In this document: in pieces, positions 7,251 through 14,173 of the stretch | Layout: each line of letters begins with the position of its first letter | How positions within the stretch are numbered: the stretch's first letter is position 1 | From: an uncultured Clostridia bacterium | GTDB taxonomy: Bacteria > Bacillota > Clostridia > TANB77 > CAG-508 | Direction: 5' to 3' | NCBI GenBank assembly: GCA_934167135.1 | Contig: CAKPKI010000039.1 | Coordinates: forward strand, 1 to 14,173 | Length of the DNA stretch: 14,173 nucleotides | Made by a program: the position numbers and the translations under genes | The notes under the pieces: model-generated | Databases searched by the model: none | What the model saw: the letters and a program-made list of their open reading frames with translations, nothing else | What the model was told of the DNA's origin: nothing

Positions 7251-8051
7251 AGAAAGATTTTAAAGAAATAATCAAAAACATTAAAAACGAAATTTATAAA
7301 ACTCAAACTTTAATTATGAGTGATGCAAATAAAAGATTGCTTTAACTATATTTTTATATTGGAAAAGTAGTAAATGAAAATTCTTCTTGGGAAAATAAAT
7401 TTATAGAAAGTTTAAGTACAGAATTGAAAATAGAGTTCCCTAATATAAAAGGTTTTTCAGTAAGAAACATTAAAAATATGAAAAAATTTTATGCTGAAAT
7501 AAGTTCTAACGAAAAAGTGCAGATGGCATCTGCACAAATTCCGTGGTCTCATAATTTGCTTATTTTAGATAAAATTAAAGATATAGATAAAAGATTATGG
7601 TATATGCAAAAATGTGTTGAAAATGGCTGATCTGTTGATGTTTTAGAATTACAAATATGGAAAAGGATTTAGTTTTGTAGGAAATCAGTACAAGTTAACA
7701 GTATATAATAATGACTATTTCCTTGATATGTTATTCTATCATTTAAAATTAAGATGTTATGTTGTAATTGAATTAAAGGTTGGCGAATTTAAGCCAGAGT
7801 ATACAGGAAAAATGAATTTCTATATAAATGCTGTAGATAACATATTAAAAACTGAACAAGATAACGATACAATAGGCTTAATATTATGCAAAGGTAAAAA
7901 GAGACTAACTGTTGAATATTCATTAAACAATGTTGAAAATCCAATAGGTGTATCATCTTTTGAAATACTACCAAAAGAAATAATAGATGCTTTACCTACC
8001 GAAGAAGATTTAAATTTACACATTGATATAGATGAAGTAGAAGAAGAGTAA
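7244..8051 (+). pseudogene. yhcG: Decayed YhcG/DUF1016 PDDEXK nuclease gene
   Basis: The original start is ATG 7244, overlapping the end of the preceding broken gene. The N-terminal DUF1016 helical region is recognisable (SDANKRLL, LYFYIGKVV, FPNIKGFSVRNIKNMKKFYAE, QIPWSHNLLILDK, LWYMQKCVENG). It is interrupted by TAA at 7343-7345 and by TGA at 7628-7630, where the family has Trp (NGWSVDVLELQI). Soon after LELQI the frame changes at about 7656-7660 straight into GKGFSFVGNQYKLTV, so roughly 70 family residues in between are missing. The C-terminal PDDEXK core is intact in frame (DYFLDMLFYHLKLRCYVVIELKVGEFKPE, then GLILCKGKK). The family is linked to DNA processing and recombination and is often carried in accessory regions. 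Three independent lesions make function unlikely. Confidence 0.88.
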
Positions 8052-8094
8052 AAAACTATCAGATGGGAAAAATTGTGATTTTGGGAGGATATGT

Positions 8095-9111
8095 ATGAAA
8101 AAAGGAATAAGTATAATTATTGTAGCATTTATATTTTTAATTATGTTTGGACTAATGGGAGCGGCAATGTTTTTAACAAATAAATCCGCATCAAACAATA
8201 AGTCTATTGTTAAAAAGGAAAGTACACCAAATAATTTATTTTATCAATATTCAGATACGAATAATATTTTTAGTTGGATTTTATATAATGGAAAGAACAT
8301 ATCATTTGACTCTACAGAATCAGGATATTCATATTATATTTTCAATAATGAAGATGAAGATAAAAAGCAAAATCAATTGTTAATATCTATGGGTGACTTT
8401 TCTTTTTGGTTTAGTAATAATCTAAAATATTCAACTTATGTTTCAAACGGAAGAATTACAGAGAAGAAACTGGATTTAGGAAATGACTTAAGGAATAAAT
8501 GGAGTAAAAATAATATTGATTATACAGACTCTGATATTAAGCATAAATATGATATCGAGAGAAAAGTAACATTAAATTCATCTTATACAGACCAGTATGA
8601 TCGAACAGAGTATTATACGGATGAATATTATACTTCTTATATGGATATATATGTTAATTCAAATAATAGTATTGTATATGCACTACCTAAAGATATCAGG
8701 ACGATTTCTTATGTAACAAAAGATGAAGTGAATACAGATGCCGTTCAAGGGAATAAAACTATGTTAGAGGGTAAGAAAAATTCAAATATTGATAATATTA
8801 TGGATTCTTTAGGTGAACCTAATTATGCAATTGTTACAAATAATTACGAGACAACAAAATTAACATATGTATGGTATATATTTGATAATTATTATTTTTA
8901 TTATACATTGCAAGAGGATTATTATTTGAATGGTGCATACATAGAAAAAAATACTCTTAAAGCACCATTAACAGGAAGTGGTATATCAGATTTTGAGTAT
9001 GGTATTGTTAATAAAGATTATATTTATTATACTAATAATGAGTTAGCTAGATTATTTGATGCAAAAGAAAAGAAATATAATACTGAAACATGGATTTCTA
9101 CAGATGAATAG
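8095..9111 (+). CDS. Membrane-anchored, Tyr-rich extracytoplasmic protein
   Basis: ATG 8095 is preceded by GGGAGG (8083-8088) at six bases, giving 338 residues. A single N-terminal hydrophobic segment (about 5-27) after MKKG, without a clear cleavage site, indicates a signal anchor with the rest outside the membrane. The ectodomain is unusually rich in Tyr, Asn, Asp and Ser (for example RTEYYTDEYYTSYMDIYVN) and poor in Cys. A segment near residues 235-275 (NIDNIMDSLGEPNYAI, then TYVWYIFDNYYFYY) resembles, weakly, the pattern in small periplasmic/lipoprotein domains of the SmpA/BLIP type. I do not recognise the protein as a whole. It lies eleven bases before the DUF2207 gene and probably shares its transcript and site of action at the cell surface. 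Confidence 0.78.
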   Translation: MKKGISIIIVAFIFLIMFGLMGAAMFLTNKSASNNKSIVKKESTPNNLFYQYSDTNNIFSWILYNGKNISFDSTESGYSYYIFNNEDEDKKQNQLLISMGDFSFWFSNNLKYSTYVSNGRITEKKLDLGNDLRNKWSKNNIDYTDSDIKHKYDIERKVTLNSSYTDQYDRTEYYTDEYYTSYMDIYVNSNNSIVYALPKDIRTISYVTKDEVNTDAVQGNKTMLEGKKNSNIDNIMDSLGEPNYAIVTNNYETTKLTYVWYIFDNYYFYYTLQEDYYLNGAYIEKNTLKAPLTGSGISDFEYGIVNKDYIYYTNNELARLFDAKEKKYNTETWISTDE

Positions 9112-9122
9112 GAGTGAAAATA

Positions 9123-10439
9123 ATGAAAAGAAAAATTATTATTACATTTTTTATTATTATTTTAACCTTTGGATTTTACTGTTCAAAGGTATTTGCAGAA
9201 ACTAATATTAAAGAAACAATTTCTGGCAGATTCCCAAATTATGATGTGACTGCTGAATATAAAGTAGAAGTTACAGATAATACAGATAAGAAAATTATCG
9301 TAAAATTTAAAAATATGACAATTATAGAAAGTTATGCCGAGAATAGAAATGGAAAAATAGATTTAAAGCCATTATCAAAGATTACATATTCAGAACCTAA
9401 TGATACTTATTTCTTGTATATAGAGAATATAACGGATAATGCTTTTCAGCTAGATTACACAAAACAATATCAATATTCTATATATGTAAATGATAAACTA
9501 AAAAAAGAAGTTAAAACAGCTAATTCATATATTGATAAGACAAAAGGAAATGCAAAGAACATATACTGCACATTTAATATAGAATATGACAAAGTAATGG
9601 ATACATCTGATCAGGCATATCAATTTGGTACAAAAGTTTATATAATTACATATATAATGTTTTTGATATTATGTCTTTATATGAAATTTTATGGAACAAG
9701 GCATATTCAAAGTAAGAAACATGGTGGCATAGTAAATGAAAAAAGTATTGATTATTGTCGTGAACTACCTCAATGTATTGATTTAGAAACTGCATATGCT
9801 AGTTTATATTATTGTTCTAATATTAGTGAAAAAAAATTGAAAAATGGGATTATCGGTGCATTTTTATTAAAATGGTCTAATGATGATAACATTTTAATAA
9901 CAGATAAAGGAAACAAAGTATTTAGCATAGATTTGAAAAATGGACACTTTAAAAAGACAGAAATTGAACAAGAATTATATGACATATTAAAGATAGCTGC
10001 TGGAAGCAATAATATAATAGATAATAAAGAACTTAAGATTTGGTCTAGAACACATAAAAATGTTTTGGAAAAATGGCATAAAAAAATACTATCAAGTCCT
10101 TATAATGAAAACTTAAGACCAGAAGCTGAAGCATTAATGGGATTAAAGAAATTTCTTTTAGATTATTCGCTAATTAATGAAAGAAAACATATTGAAGTAA
10201 AAATATGGGAAATGTATTTAATTTATGCTCAATTATTAGGTATATCTGATGAAGTAAATAAACAATTTGCAAAGATTTATCCAGATTATAGTAAGATTGG
10301 ACAATTATCTGTAATGAATTTAAATGAACTAGTAGTTGAATATTTATTTACAAGATTATTCTTATTGATGCCAATGGCTTTGGCAATATTTATTACAATT
10401 ATTATTTCTACAGCATATTATATTATTCATTTAATATGA
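9123..10439 (+). CDS. DUF2207-family membrane protein
   Basis: ATG 9123 is chosen because AGGAG (9110-9114) lies eight bases upstream; GTG 9114 overlaps that site. The 438-residue protein starts with a signal peptide ending VFA-ET (about residue 25). An extracytoplasmic beta-type domain (about 26-165), a membrane segment (about 172-190), a cytoplasmic region and a C-terminal hydrophobic segment (about 412-438) follow. The DUF2207 signature is seen in MGLKKFLLDYSLINERKH followed by KIWEMYLIYAQLLGISDEV (about 359-378). Members are usually longer (about 550-600 residues), so the N-terminal domain is reduced here. The biochemical role of the family is unknown. The ribosome site overlaps the stop of the preceding gene, which argues for coupled expression. 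Confidence 0.85.
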   Translation: MKRKIIITFFIIILTFGFYCSKVFAETNIKETISGRFPNYDVTAEYKVEVTDNTDKKIIVKFKNMTIIESYAENRNGKIDLKPLSKITYSEPNDTYFLYIENITDNAFQLDYTKQYQYSIYVNDKLKKEVKTANSYIDKTKGNAKNIYCTFNIEYDKVMDTSDQAYQFGTKVYIITYIMFLILCLYMKFYGTRHIQSKKHGGIVNEKSIDYCRELPQCIDLETAYASLYYCSNISEKKLKNGIIGAFLLKWSNDDNILITDKGNKVFSIDLKNGHFKKTEIEQELYDILKIAAGSNNIIDNKELKIWSRTHKNVLEKWHKKILSSPYNENLRPEAEALMGLKKFLLDYSLINERKHIEVKIWEMYLIYAQLLGISDEVNKQFAKIYPDYSKIGQLSVMNLNELVVEYLFTRLFLLMPMALAIFITIIISTAYYIIHLI

Positions 10440-10468
10440 TGGTTACAATTCACAGCCCCATGACAAAA

Positions 10469-10496
10469 TGTAATAAGTCTGTAATGTAGATGTAAT
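10469..10496 (+). promoter_or_regulatory. Three TGTAAT boxes at an exact 11-bp period
   Basis: TGTAAT occurs at 10469-10474, 10480-10485 and 10491-10496. An 11-bp direct repeat places the boxes on one helix face, as in binding sites of OmpR/PhoB/PhoP-type response regulators. Read on minus it is ATTACA, near the PhoP-type TTNACA box. The last box ends right before the -35 position of the following promoter, as for an activator that replaces the -35. Confidence 0.6.
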
Positions 10497-10516
10497 GTGC
10501 AATTTGAGCTTTTTTA

Positions 10517-10525
10517 TGATATAAT
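10517..10525 (+). promoter_or_regulatory. Extended -10 of the short transcription unit
   Basis: TGATATAAT is a perfect extended -10. The -35 position with a 17-bp spacer (10497-10502, GTGCAA) is poor, consistent with activation from the phased boxes next to it. Confidence 0.6.
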
Positions 10526-10553
10526 GTCATCATCAAATGAAGGAGAAAAAAAG

Positions 10554-10610
10554 ATGAGAGACATTCAAAAAAGTTTATATAAAGATTATGAAGAATTTGT
10601 TATTAAATAA
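10554..10610 (+). CDS. 18-codon ORF with strong ribosome site
   Basis: AAGGAG (10540-10545) stands eight bases before ATG 10554, which opens a peptide MRDIQKSLYKDYEEFVIK and stops at TAA 10608. Promoter, ribosome site, short ORF and terminator (10681-10721) form one unit of roughly 190 bases. The rest (10611-10680) has no open frame. It may be a genuine tiny protein, a leader, a small RNA with a short ORF, or the remains of a longer deleted or decayed gene. The peptide is not recognised. Confidence 0.45.
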   Translation: MRDIQKSLYKDYEEFVIK

Positions 10611-10680
10611 ATCTATTAAGTAATGGTGTTAGTAGAAGTAAAGCTAAGATTTAGCTAAATACGAATATAAAAGTAAATAG

Positions 10681-10721
10681 AAAGCTCTTGAACATCGAAA
10701 GATGATGCTCAAGAGCTTTTT
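10681..10721 (+). terminator. Strong rho-independent terminator
   Basis: AAAGCTCTTGA (10681-10691) pairs with TCAAGAGCTTT (10709-10719), capped by an inner CATC-GAAA-GATG stem-loop and followed by TTTTT. It ends the 10532-10721 unit; the DUF4097 gene on minus stops 21 bases beyond and could use it in reverse. Confidence 0.88.
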
Positions 10722-10741
10722 GGAATCATGTTCTATATAAG

Positions 10742-11446
10742 TTAAAATACTCTAACATTGCCATTCATTGAAGAAACTCTTCCGACAGCAATATAGCCAG
10801 TTGTAGGATGAAAATGATTTCGTACAGAACCATTCATAGATGATGTAGAAAGATTGCAACGAGAGATATTACGCAACTTTACAATTGAGTTGCCATTCAT
10901 AGAAGATACATCAAGTTTAACATCAGAGTTAGCATTTAAATATACTTCTGTATTGCCATTCATAGAATTGGCATTAATATCTTCGAAGACAGCATTAGAT
11001 TCTACATTTCCATTTGTGGACTTAAGATTGAGCATTTTAACTCTTATACCTTCGGAAATATTGATGTTACCATTTTCACTTTTTACATCAATTTTTTCAA
11101 ACATTCTTGTAGGAATGTCAATATCAAGACGCAGATTCATGGAATTGCCTGTCAATTTTGTTGTGATTTTGATTTCATTACCAAATGTAGATACATCAAA
11201 TTTAGTAGTTCCATCTGTTGTGGCATGACCAAAAAAATGTGCATTAATAGTATTGGTGTTAGAAATATTTATCTGGACATCAGCACAATCACAATTAACG
11301 GTTATACGACTTATGTTATTTGCACTTGTCGATTTCTTTTCATCAATCTTTTTTGGTTCTTCACCGAAAAAGTCTCCTCCATTTACAATCCGACCATTTA
11401 CGATAGTATTGCCGTAGAAACTGCATCCCTTAATAGTAAAACTCAT
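10742..11446 (-). CDS. DUF4097 beta-repeat protein
   Basis: The 234-residue protein starts at ATG 11446, with AAGGAGG just upstream on minus. It has no signal peptide or membrane segment and is therefore cytoplasmic unless exported otherwise. After a short start (ITIKGCSFYGNTIVNG-like, with FGEEPKK) residues about 50-234 form a DUF4097 repetitive beta structure. Six S-x-NGN turns recur (SENGN, STNGN, SMNGN, SMNGN, SMNGS, SMNGN) at 18-23 residue steps, as expected for rungs of a beta-helix or beta-roll. The protein ends immediately after the last turn (NGNVRVF), so the structure lacks a C-terminal cap. DUF4097 proteins often sit beside envelope-stress regulators; no such regulator is in view, but a phased-box promoter lies just beyond its 3' end. 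The function is unknown. Confidence 0.88.
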   Translation of the reverse strand: MSFTIKGCSFYGNTIVNGRIVNGGDFFGEEPKKIDEKKSTSANNISRITVNCDCADVQINISNTNTINAHFFGHATTDGTTKFDVSTFGNEIKITTKLTGNSMNLRLDIDIPTRMFEKIDVKSENGNINISEGIRVKMLNLKSTNGNVESNAVFEDINANSMNGNTEVYLNANSDVKLDVSSMNGNSIVKLRNISRCNLSTSSMNGSVRNHFHPTTGYIAVGRVSSMNGNVRVF

Positions 11447-11522
11447 GATTTTTCCTCCTTAAATTTATTGTTGAATAGTGTTTGATGTATAAACTAAAAA
11501 GTTAGAGGTTATCCCATCCCTA

Positions 11523-11536
11523 TCACTAATTAGTGA
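11523..11536. promoter_or_regulatory. Perfect 14-bp palindrome in the DUF4097 leader
   Basis: TCACTAATTAGTGA is fully self-complementary and lies about 40 bases downstream of the presumed minus-strand -10 (11580-11585). It is well placed to act as a roadblock operator for a dimeric repressor. The regulator is unknown. Confidence 0.5.
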
Positions 11537-11579
11537 AATTTGGGAAAATAACACAGGACTTTGCCTACATCGTTTTTTT

Positions 11580-11588
11580 ACTATACCA
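11580..11588 (-). promoter_or_regulatory. Extended -10 promoter for the DUF4097 gene
   Basis: Read on minus, TGGTATAGT is an extended -10, with TTGCAT 17 bases upstream as a weak -35. It gives a leader of about 125 bases that includes the palindrome at 11523-11536. Confidence 0.5.
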
Positions 11589-11615
11589 TAAGTCTAAATA
11601 AAATGCAATATTTTA

Positions 11616-11644
11616 TTGACAATTATATTGAAATATAATATAAC
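11616..11644 (+). promoter_or_regulatory. Promoter of the GIY-YIG/malQ operon
   Basis: TTGACA (11616-11621) matches the -35 consensus and TATAAC (11639-11644) follows after 17 bases. The transcript would start near 11651, a short distance before the AGAGGA ribosome site at 11665. Confidence 0.78.
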
Positions 11645-11677
11645 AAAACAAAGAAAAGTAACATAGAGGAAAAGTGA

Positions 11678-11989
11678 ATGTATTATACATATATGATTAG
11701 ATGTGCAGACAATTCAATTTATACAGGAATGACAAACAATTTAGAGAAAAGGATAAATGAGCACATAGAAAAAAGAAAAAATAGTGCAAAATACACGAAA
11801 TCGCATAATGCAATAAAATTGGAAACAGCATGGAAAAGTAAAGAAAAATCACTAGCGTGCAAATTGGAATATCAAATAAAGCAACTAACAAAACAACAAA
11901 AAGAAAATTTGATAAAAGGAGAAAAAATAAAAACATACTTAAAAGGAAAAGTAGATTGCAGAAGATACAAAAGATGCAAAATAGATTAA
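11678..11989 (+). CDS. GIY-YIG nuclease-superfamily protein (YhbQ/UPF0213-like)
   Basis: The 103-residue single-domain protein starts at ATG 11678, seven bases after AGAGGA. The GIY-YIG fold is seen in YYTYMIRCADNSIYTGMTNNLEKRINEH: the GIY element is TYM (residues 4-6), the YIG element is YTG (15-17), the catalytic Arg is Arg25, and the metal-binding Glu is likely Glu64 in KLEYQIKQL. It has no extra DNA-binding domain, matching the stand-alone YhbQ/UPF0213 group, thought to act on DNA. The basic C-terminal tail (KGKVDCRRYKRCKID) is longer than usual. It precedes malQ by 19 bases and probably shares its promoter, though no functional link is obvious. Confidence 0.9.
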   Translation: MYYTYMIRCADNSIYTGMTNNLEKRINEHIEKRKNSAKYTKSHNAIKLETAWKSKEKSLACKLEYQIKQLTKQQKENLIKGEKIKTYLKGKVDCRRYKRCKID

Positions 11990-12008
11990 AGAAAGGAACA
12001 AAAGAAAC

Positions 12009-13331
12009 ATGAAAAAAAGAGGAATATTACTTCCAATATTTTCGCTTCCTAGCAAATATGGAATAGGAGATTTTGGATATGAAGCATACAAATTTGTGGA
12101 TATATTGAGTGAGAATAATATAAAATATTGGGAAGTTTTGCCAATAAATAAATGTGACAAACACCCATATTCACCAATAAGTTATTATGCATTAGAAGAA
12201 AATTATATATCACTAGATAAACTAAAAAAACAAGGATTAATACAAGGAGCAGAAGCAAGGGAAAATAAAGATAGGGCAATATATGATAATTTTAAAGAAA
12301 AGTATTTTAAAGAGGCATTTAGCAATTTCAAAGTCAATAGTGAATATTATGAGTTTATAAAATTAAAAGAAATTAATGAATATGCTGAATTTTCAAGTGA
12401 AAGAAATAATAATAGTAAAGAATATTACTTGTTTCTTCAATACATATCATATAAGCAATGGATGGAATTAAGACAATATGCAAATTCAAAAAGCATAGAA
12501 ATAATAGGTGATATGCCAGTATATCCAGTTTTTGAATCTGTAGAAACAAAATATAACCCAGAATATTTTGAAATGGAAAATGGAAAATTTACATTTGAAT
12601 CAGGAACTCCGCCAGATTATTTTAATGAAAATGGTCAAAAATGGAATAGTCCAGTGTATAATATTGAAAATATAAAAAGGGATAATTATCAATATCTAGT
12701 AAAGAGATTTAAACATTATTTGAAATTGTTTGATAAAGTAAGGGTGGACTATTTTAGAGGATATGATTCATTTTTCAAAATTCCCATAGGAAAATCTGGA
12801 AAAGAAGGATTTTATACTGATGGGGTAAGTTATGGATTTTTTGATGAGTTATTTAGAGATTCTAATGTAAAAATTGAAGATTTTATAGTCGAAGACTTAG
12901 GTGAAATTAGAGAAGAAACAGTAAAACTAAGAGAAAAGTATGGTTTTACTAGACAAAAAATATTGCAATTTTCAATTGATTTAGATAATCTGTATGATAA
13001 AGATAATGAAGATAAAAATGTATTAGTATTTCCTGGAAATCACGACTGTAATACTATTTTTGGGTGGTATAAAACACTTGATGATGAACATAAATTTAAA
13101 TTGAAAGAATTTTTAAGAAAAAATGAATGTTATGATATAAATGTTAATATTGGTATTATGCAATATTTGTTAAAATGTAAAGCAAATATGCCAATTGTAA
13201 TGGTTCAAGATATTTTGGGTTTGGATGAAAATTCTAGAATTAATATTCCTGGTACTGAAAGTGATAAAAATTGGTCCTGGAAATTAATTGATTTTATTGA
13301 GCTTGAAGAGAGAATAAAGGAATGGAAATAG
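12009..13331 (+). CDS. malQ: 4-alpha-glucanotransferase (amylomaltase)
   Basis: A 440-residue cytoplasmic GH77 enzyme that transfers alpha-1,4-glucan segments between maltooligosaccharides in maltose/glycogen use. The family's motifs occur in order: GILLPIFSLPSKYGIGDFG at the start, IEIIGDMPVYP (about 169-178), GTPPDYFNENGQKWNSPVY (about 207-225), VRVDYFRG with nucleophile Asp247, VEDLG with acid/base Glu295, FPGNHD with Asp346, and INIPGTESDKNWSWKL near the end. The length is somewhat below the usual 480-500, with short loops, but no catalytic residue is missing. The N-terminal ribosome site is modest (AAAGGA about twelve bases upstream). It is cotranscribed with the GIY-YIG gene. Confidence 0.96.
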   Translation: MKKRGILLPIFSLPSKYGIGDFGYEAYKFVDILSENNIKYWEVLPINKCDKHPYSPISYYALEENYISLDKLKKQGLIQGAEARENKDRAIYDNFKEKYFKEAFSNFKVNSEYYEFIKLKEINEYAEFSSERNNNSKEYYLFLQYISYKQWMELRQYANSKSIEIIGDMPVYPVFESVETKYNPEYFEMENGKFTFESGTPPDYFNENGQKWNSPVYNIENIKRDNYQYLVKRFKHYLKLFDKVRVDYFRGYDSFFKIPIGKSGKEGFYTDGVSYGFFDELFRDSNVKIEDFIVEDLGEIREETVKLREKYGFTRQKILQFSIDLDNLYDKDNEDKNVLVFPGNHDCNTIFGWYKTLDDEHKFKLKEFLRKNECYDINVNIGIMQYLLKCKANMPIVMVQDILGLDENSRINIPGTESDKNWSWKLIDFIELEERIKEWK

Positions 13332-13368
13332 TCAAACTCAAAATTCTAATTATATTTGTAAGAATTAC

Positions 13369-13421
13369 TTGTAAAACATAAGTATATCTTATAATTAAAA
13401 TTAATATAATTAATTTTACAA
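13369..13421. repeat. AT-rich nested inverted repeats after malQ
   Basis: TTGTAAAA (13369-13376) is complementary to TTTTACAA (13414-13421), enclosing ATAAG-TATAT-CTTAT and ATTAAT-ATA-ATTAAT. It is so AT-rich that its stability is low. It may end malQ transcription, but there is no clear terminator. Confidence 0.35.
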
Positions 13422-13443
13422 ATAACATAAATAGTGTTAAAAT
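13415..13443 (+). promoter_or_regulatory. Promoter of the rightmost gene
   Basis: TTTACA (13415-13420) and TAAAAT (13438-13443) are separated by 17 bases. The start would be near 13450, giving a 5' leader of about 70 bases that contains CCAC-GCATAT-GTGG (13489-13502), a small hairpin just before the ribosome site. Confidence 0.5.
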
Positions 13444-13518
13444 AATAACTGTAAAGCAAATGCTTATGTTGATAACAGGTTTTTAAGTCCACGCATATGT
13501 GGCAGAAAGGAAATGTCT

Positions 13519-14160
13519 ATGAAGATGAAAGACATCATGGAAAAAAAAGGAATTGAATGGGACAGTGACTATTTATACTATTATCTTCCAGCCAATGAAC
13601 GGTGGAAGAGAAGAGGTTGTATAAGAAAGGAGATGATTTTGTATAGCCCGTCGGATGCATGTCCGGAGGTATTATACTCAACTATTGGAGTTGAGATTAA
13701 TACCGAAGAAGGGGAGATCGAAGTAAGACGCTTGAAAGGATCTATGCCTCTTGTGAAAAATCTCTGCTATGCATTATTAGCGGACAGAGATGTCCGCCGA
13801 ATGATATTAGAGTATCAAGAACGGAAAATCCCTAAAGGATGCTCGTTTAAGGTTTGGAAAACTGAAGGAGTATCAGGAAGAAAAGATATCTTCCTGACAA
13901 AAGCGGAGAGAATTGGAGGCTTCGCAGTAACAAGCACAAAAAAGATATGTCATATATCGTGCGCAGAACGCTTAAATGAAGGGTTCGGCATAAAGGATAA
14001 AATGGAAATCCAAGAATTCGTAGAAATGTGCGTGTTCTTAGGACTTACGGAGGAGATGAATGTAAAAGAACTTAGAAGAAAGGCTGGTGTGAAATACATT
14101 CGACCAAAATACGAAGAAGAGGTAGATGATTTTAGAGAGGAGGTATCCAAAATCCTTTAA
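13519..14160 (+). CDS. Unrecognised 213-residue protein of higher GC
   Basis: ATG 13519 has AAGG (13507-13510) eight bases upstream; ATG 13513 in the same frame is too close to it. The protein is soluble, mixed alpha/beta and charged. Recognisable segments are KKGIEWDSDYLYYYLPANERWKRRG, a strand pair around VLYSTIGVEINTEEGEIEVRRL, PLVKNLCYALLADRDVRRMI and a C-terminal helical EFVEMCVFLGLTEEMNVKELRRK. It matches no family I know and shows no catalytic motif. Its base composition is clearly richer in G+C (about 40% in a sampled stretch near 13561-13620, against about 25% nearby) and uses GC-ending codons rare elsewhere in the window. This suggests a recent arrival or a distinct region beginning near 13475. 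Confidence 0.78.
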   Translation: MKMKDIMEKKGIEWDSDYLYYYLPANERWKRRGCIRKEMILYSPSDACPEVLYSTIGVEINTEEGEIEVRRLKGSMPLVKNLCYALLADRDVRRMILEYQERKIPKGCSFKVWKTEGVSGRKDIFLTKAERIGGFAVTSTKKICHISCAERLNEGFGIKDKMEIQEFVEMCVFLGLTEEMNVKELRRKAGVKYIRPKYEEEVDDFREEVSKIL

Positions 14161-14173
14161 AGAGAAAGTAGCC

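Noticed and set aside
3634..7630. An altered genetic code (in-frame TAA at 3634, 7023, 7343 and TGA at 7628)
   Set aside because: Intact neighbouring genes end cleanly on TAA, TAG and TGA. The YhcG copy also has an internal deletion with a frame change, which a changed code cannot explain, so decay is simpler.
8196..9111. SmpA/BLIP-like domain assignment for the Tyr-rich protein
   Set aside because: Only a loose LGEPNYAI-type pattern is visible; it is mentioned but not used as the call.
10611..10721. Remains of a coding frame after the 18-codon ORF (fragments such as SNGVSRSKAKI and KALEHRKMMLKSF)
   Set aside because: The fragments lie in different frames with several stops, and the last is simply the translated terminator hairpin. 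It could be a decayed gene, but the evidence is too thin to annotate.
10854..11485. Two plus-strand ORFs opposite the DUF4097 gene
   Set aside because: They have no ribosome sites, and their sequence mirrors the repeated minus-strand gene, which has a start, family match and leader.
1..14173. tRNA, rRNA or riboswitch genes
   Set aside because: I saw no cloverleaf, CCA-ended stem, rRNA-like conserved stretch or known riboswitch core on either strand.

Overview
The window is very AT-rich DNA with purine-rich Shine-Dalgarno sites (AGAGG/GGAGG), dense A/T third positions and TAA as the main stop. This fits a low-GC Bacillota, probably an uncultured gut clostridium or a relative. The gene set (Fic protein, XRE repressor, HExxH metallopeptidase, what looks like a relaxase tail, YhcG nuclease remains, Cys-rich zinc-ribbon proteins) reads as an accessory, partly decayed mobile-element region. 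It joins more chromosomal-looking genes on the right (DUF4097 protein, GIY-YIG protein, 4-alpha-glucanotransferase).

Layout. 1-542: 3' part of a DUF6076-like zinc-ribbon protein. 603-2160: class II Fic protein followed by a small P-loop kinase-like protein, ending in a strong bidirectional terminator. 2209-2445 (minus): small XRE regulator, divergent from a plus-strand operon (2600-5728) with a three-TM protein, a large HExxH metallopeptidase whose N-terminus is cut off by an in-frame TAA, and two small unknown genes. A palindrome between the divergent genes is the likely operator. 5764-6447 (minus): coiled-coil protein resembling the C-terminal half of a MobV/Pre relaxase, preceded by a cluster of short inverted repeats. 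6600-8051: two broken genes in tandem, a second Cys-rich protein with an in-frame TAA and a YhcG/DUF1016 PDDEXK nuclease with two nonsense codons and an internal frame-shifting deletion. 8095-10439: a two-gene cell-surface operon, a membrane-anchored Tyr-rich protein and a DUF2207-family protein. 10440-10740: a short transcription unit with three 11-bp-phased TGTAAT boxes, an extended -10, an 18-codon ORF and a strong terminator. 10742-11446 (minus): DUF4097 beta-repeat protein. 11678-13331: GIY-YIG protein and MalQ. 13519-14160: an unrecognised gene with visibly higher GC, under its own promoter.

The best-supported functional links are the XRE regulator with the divergent operon carrying a metallopeptidase (reminiscent of ImmR/ImmA switches, inferred), the translationally close surface pair 8095/9123, and the phased-box promoter, which looks like a response-regulator target. 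Nothing here proves a new defence or signalling system. The 2209-5728 module and the phased-box transcript are the most worthwhile leads.
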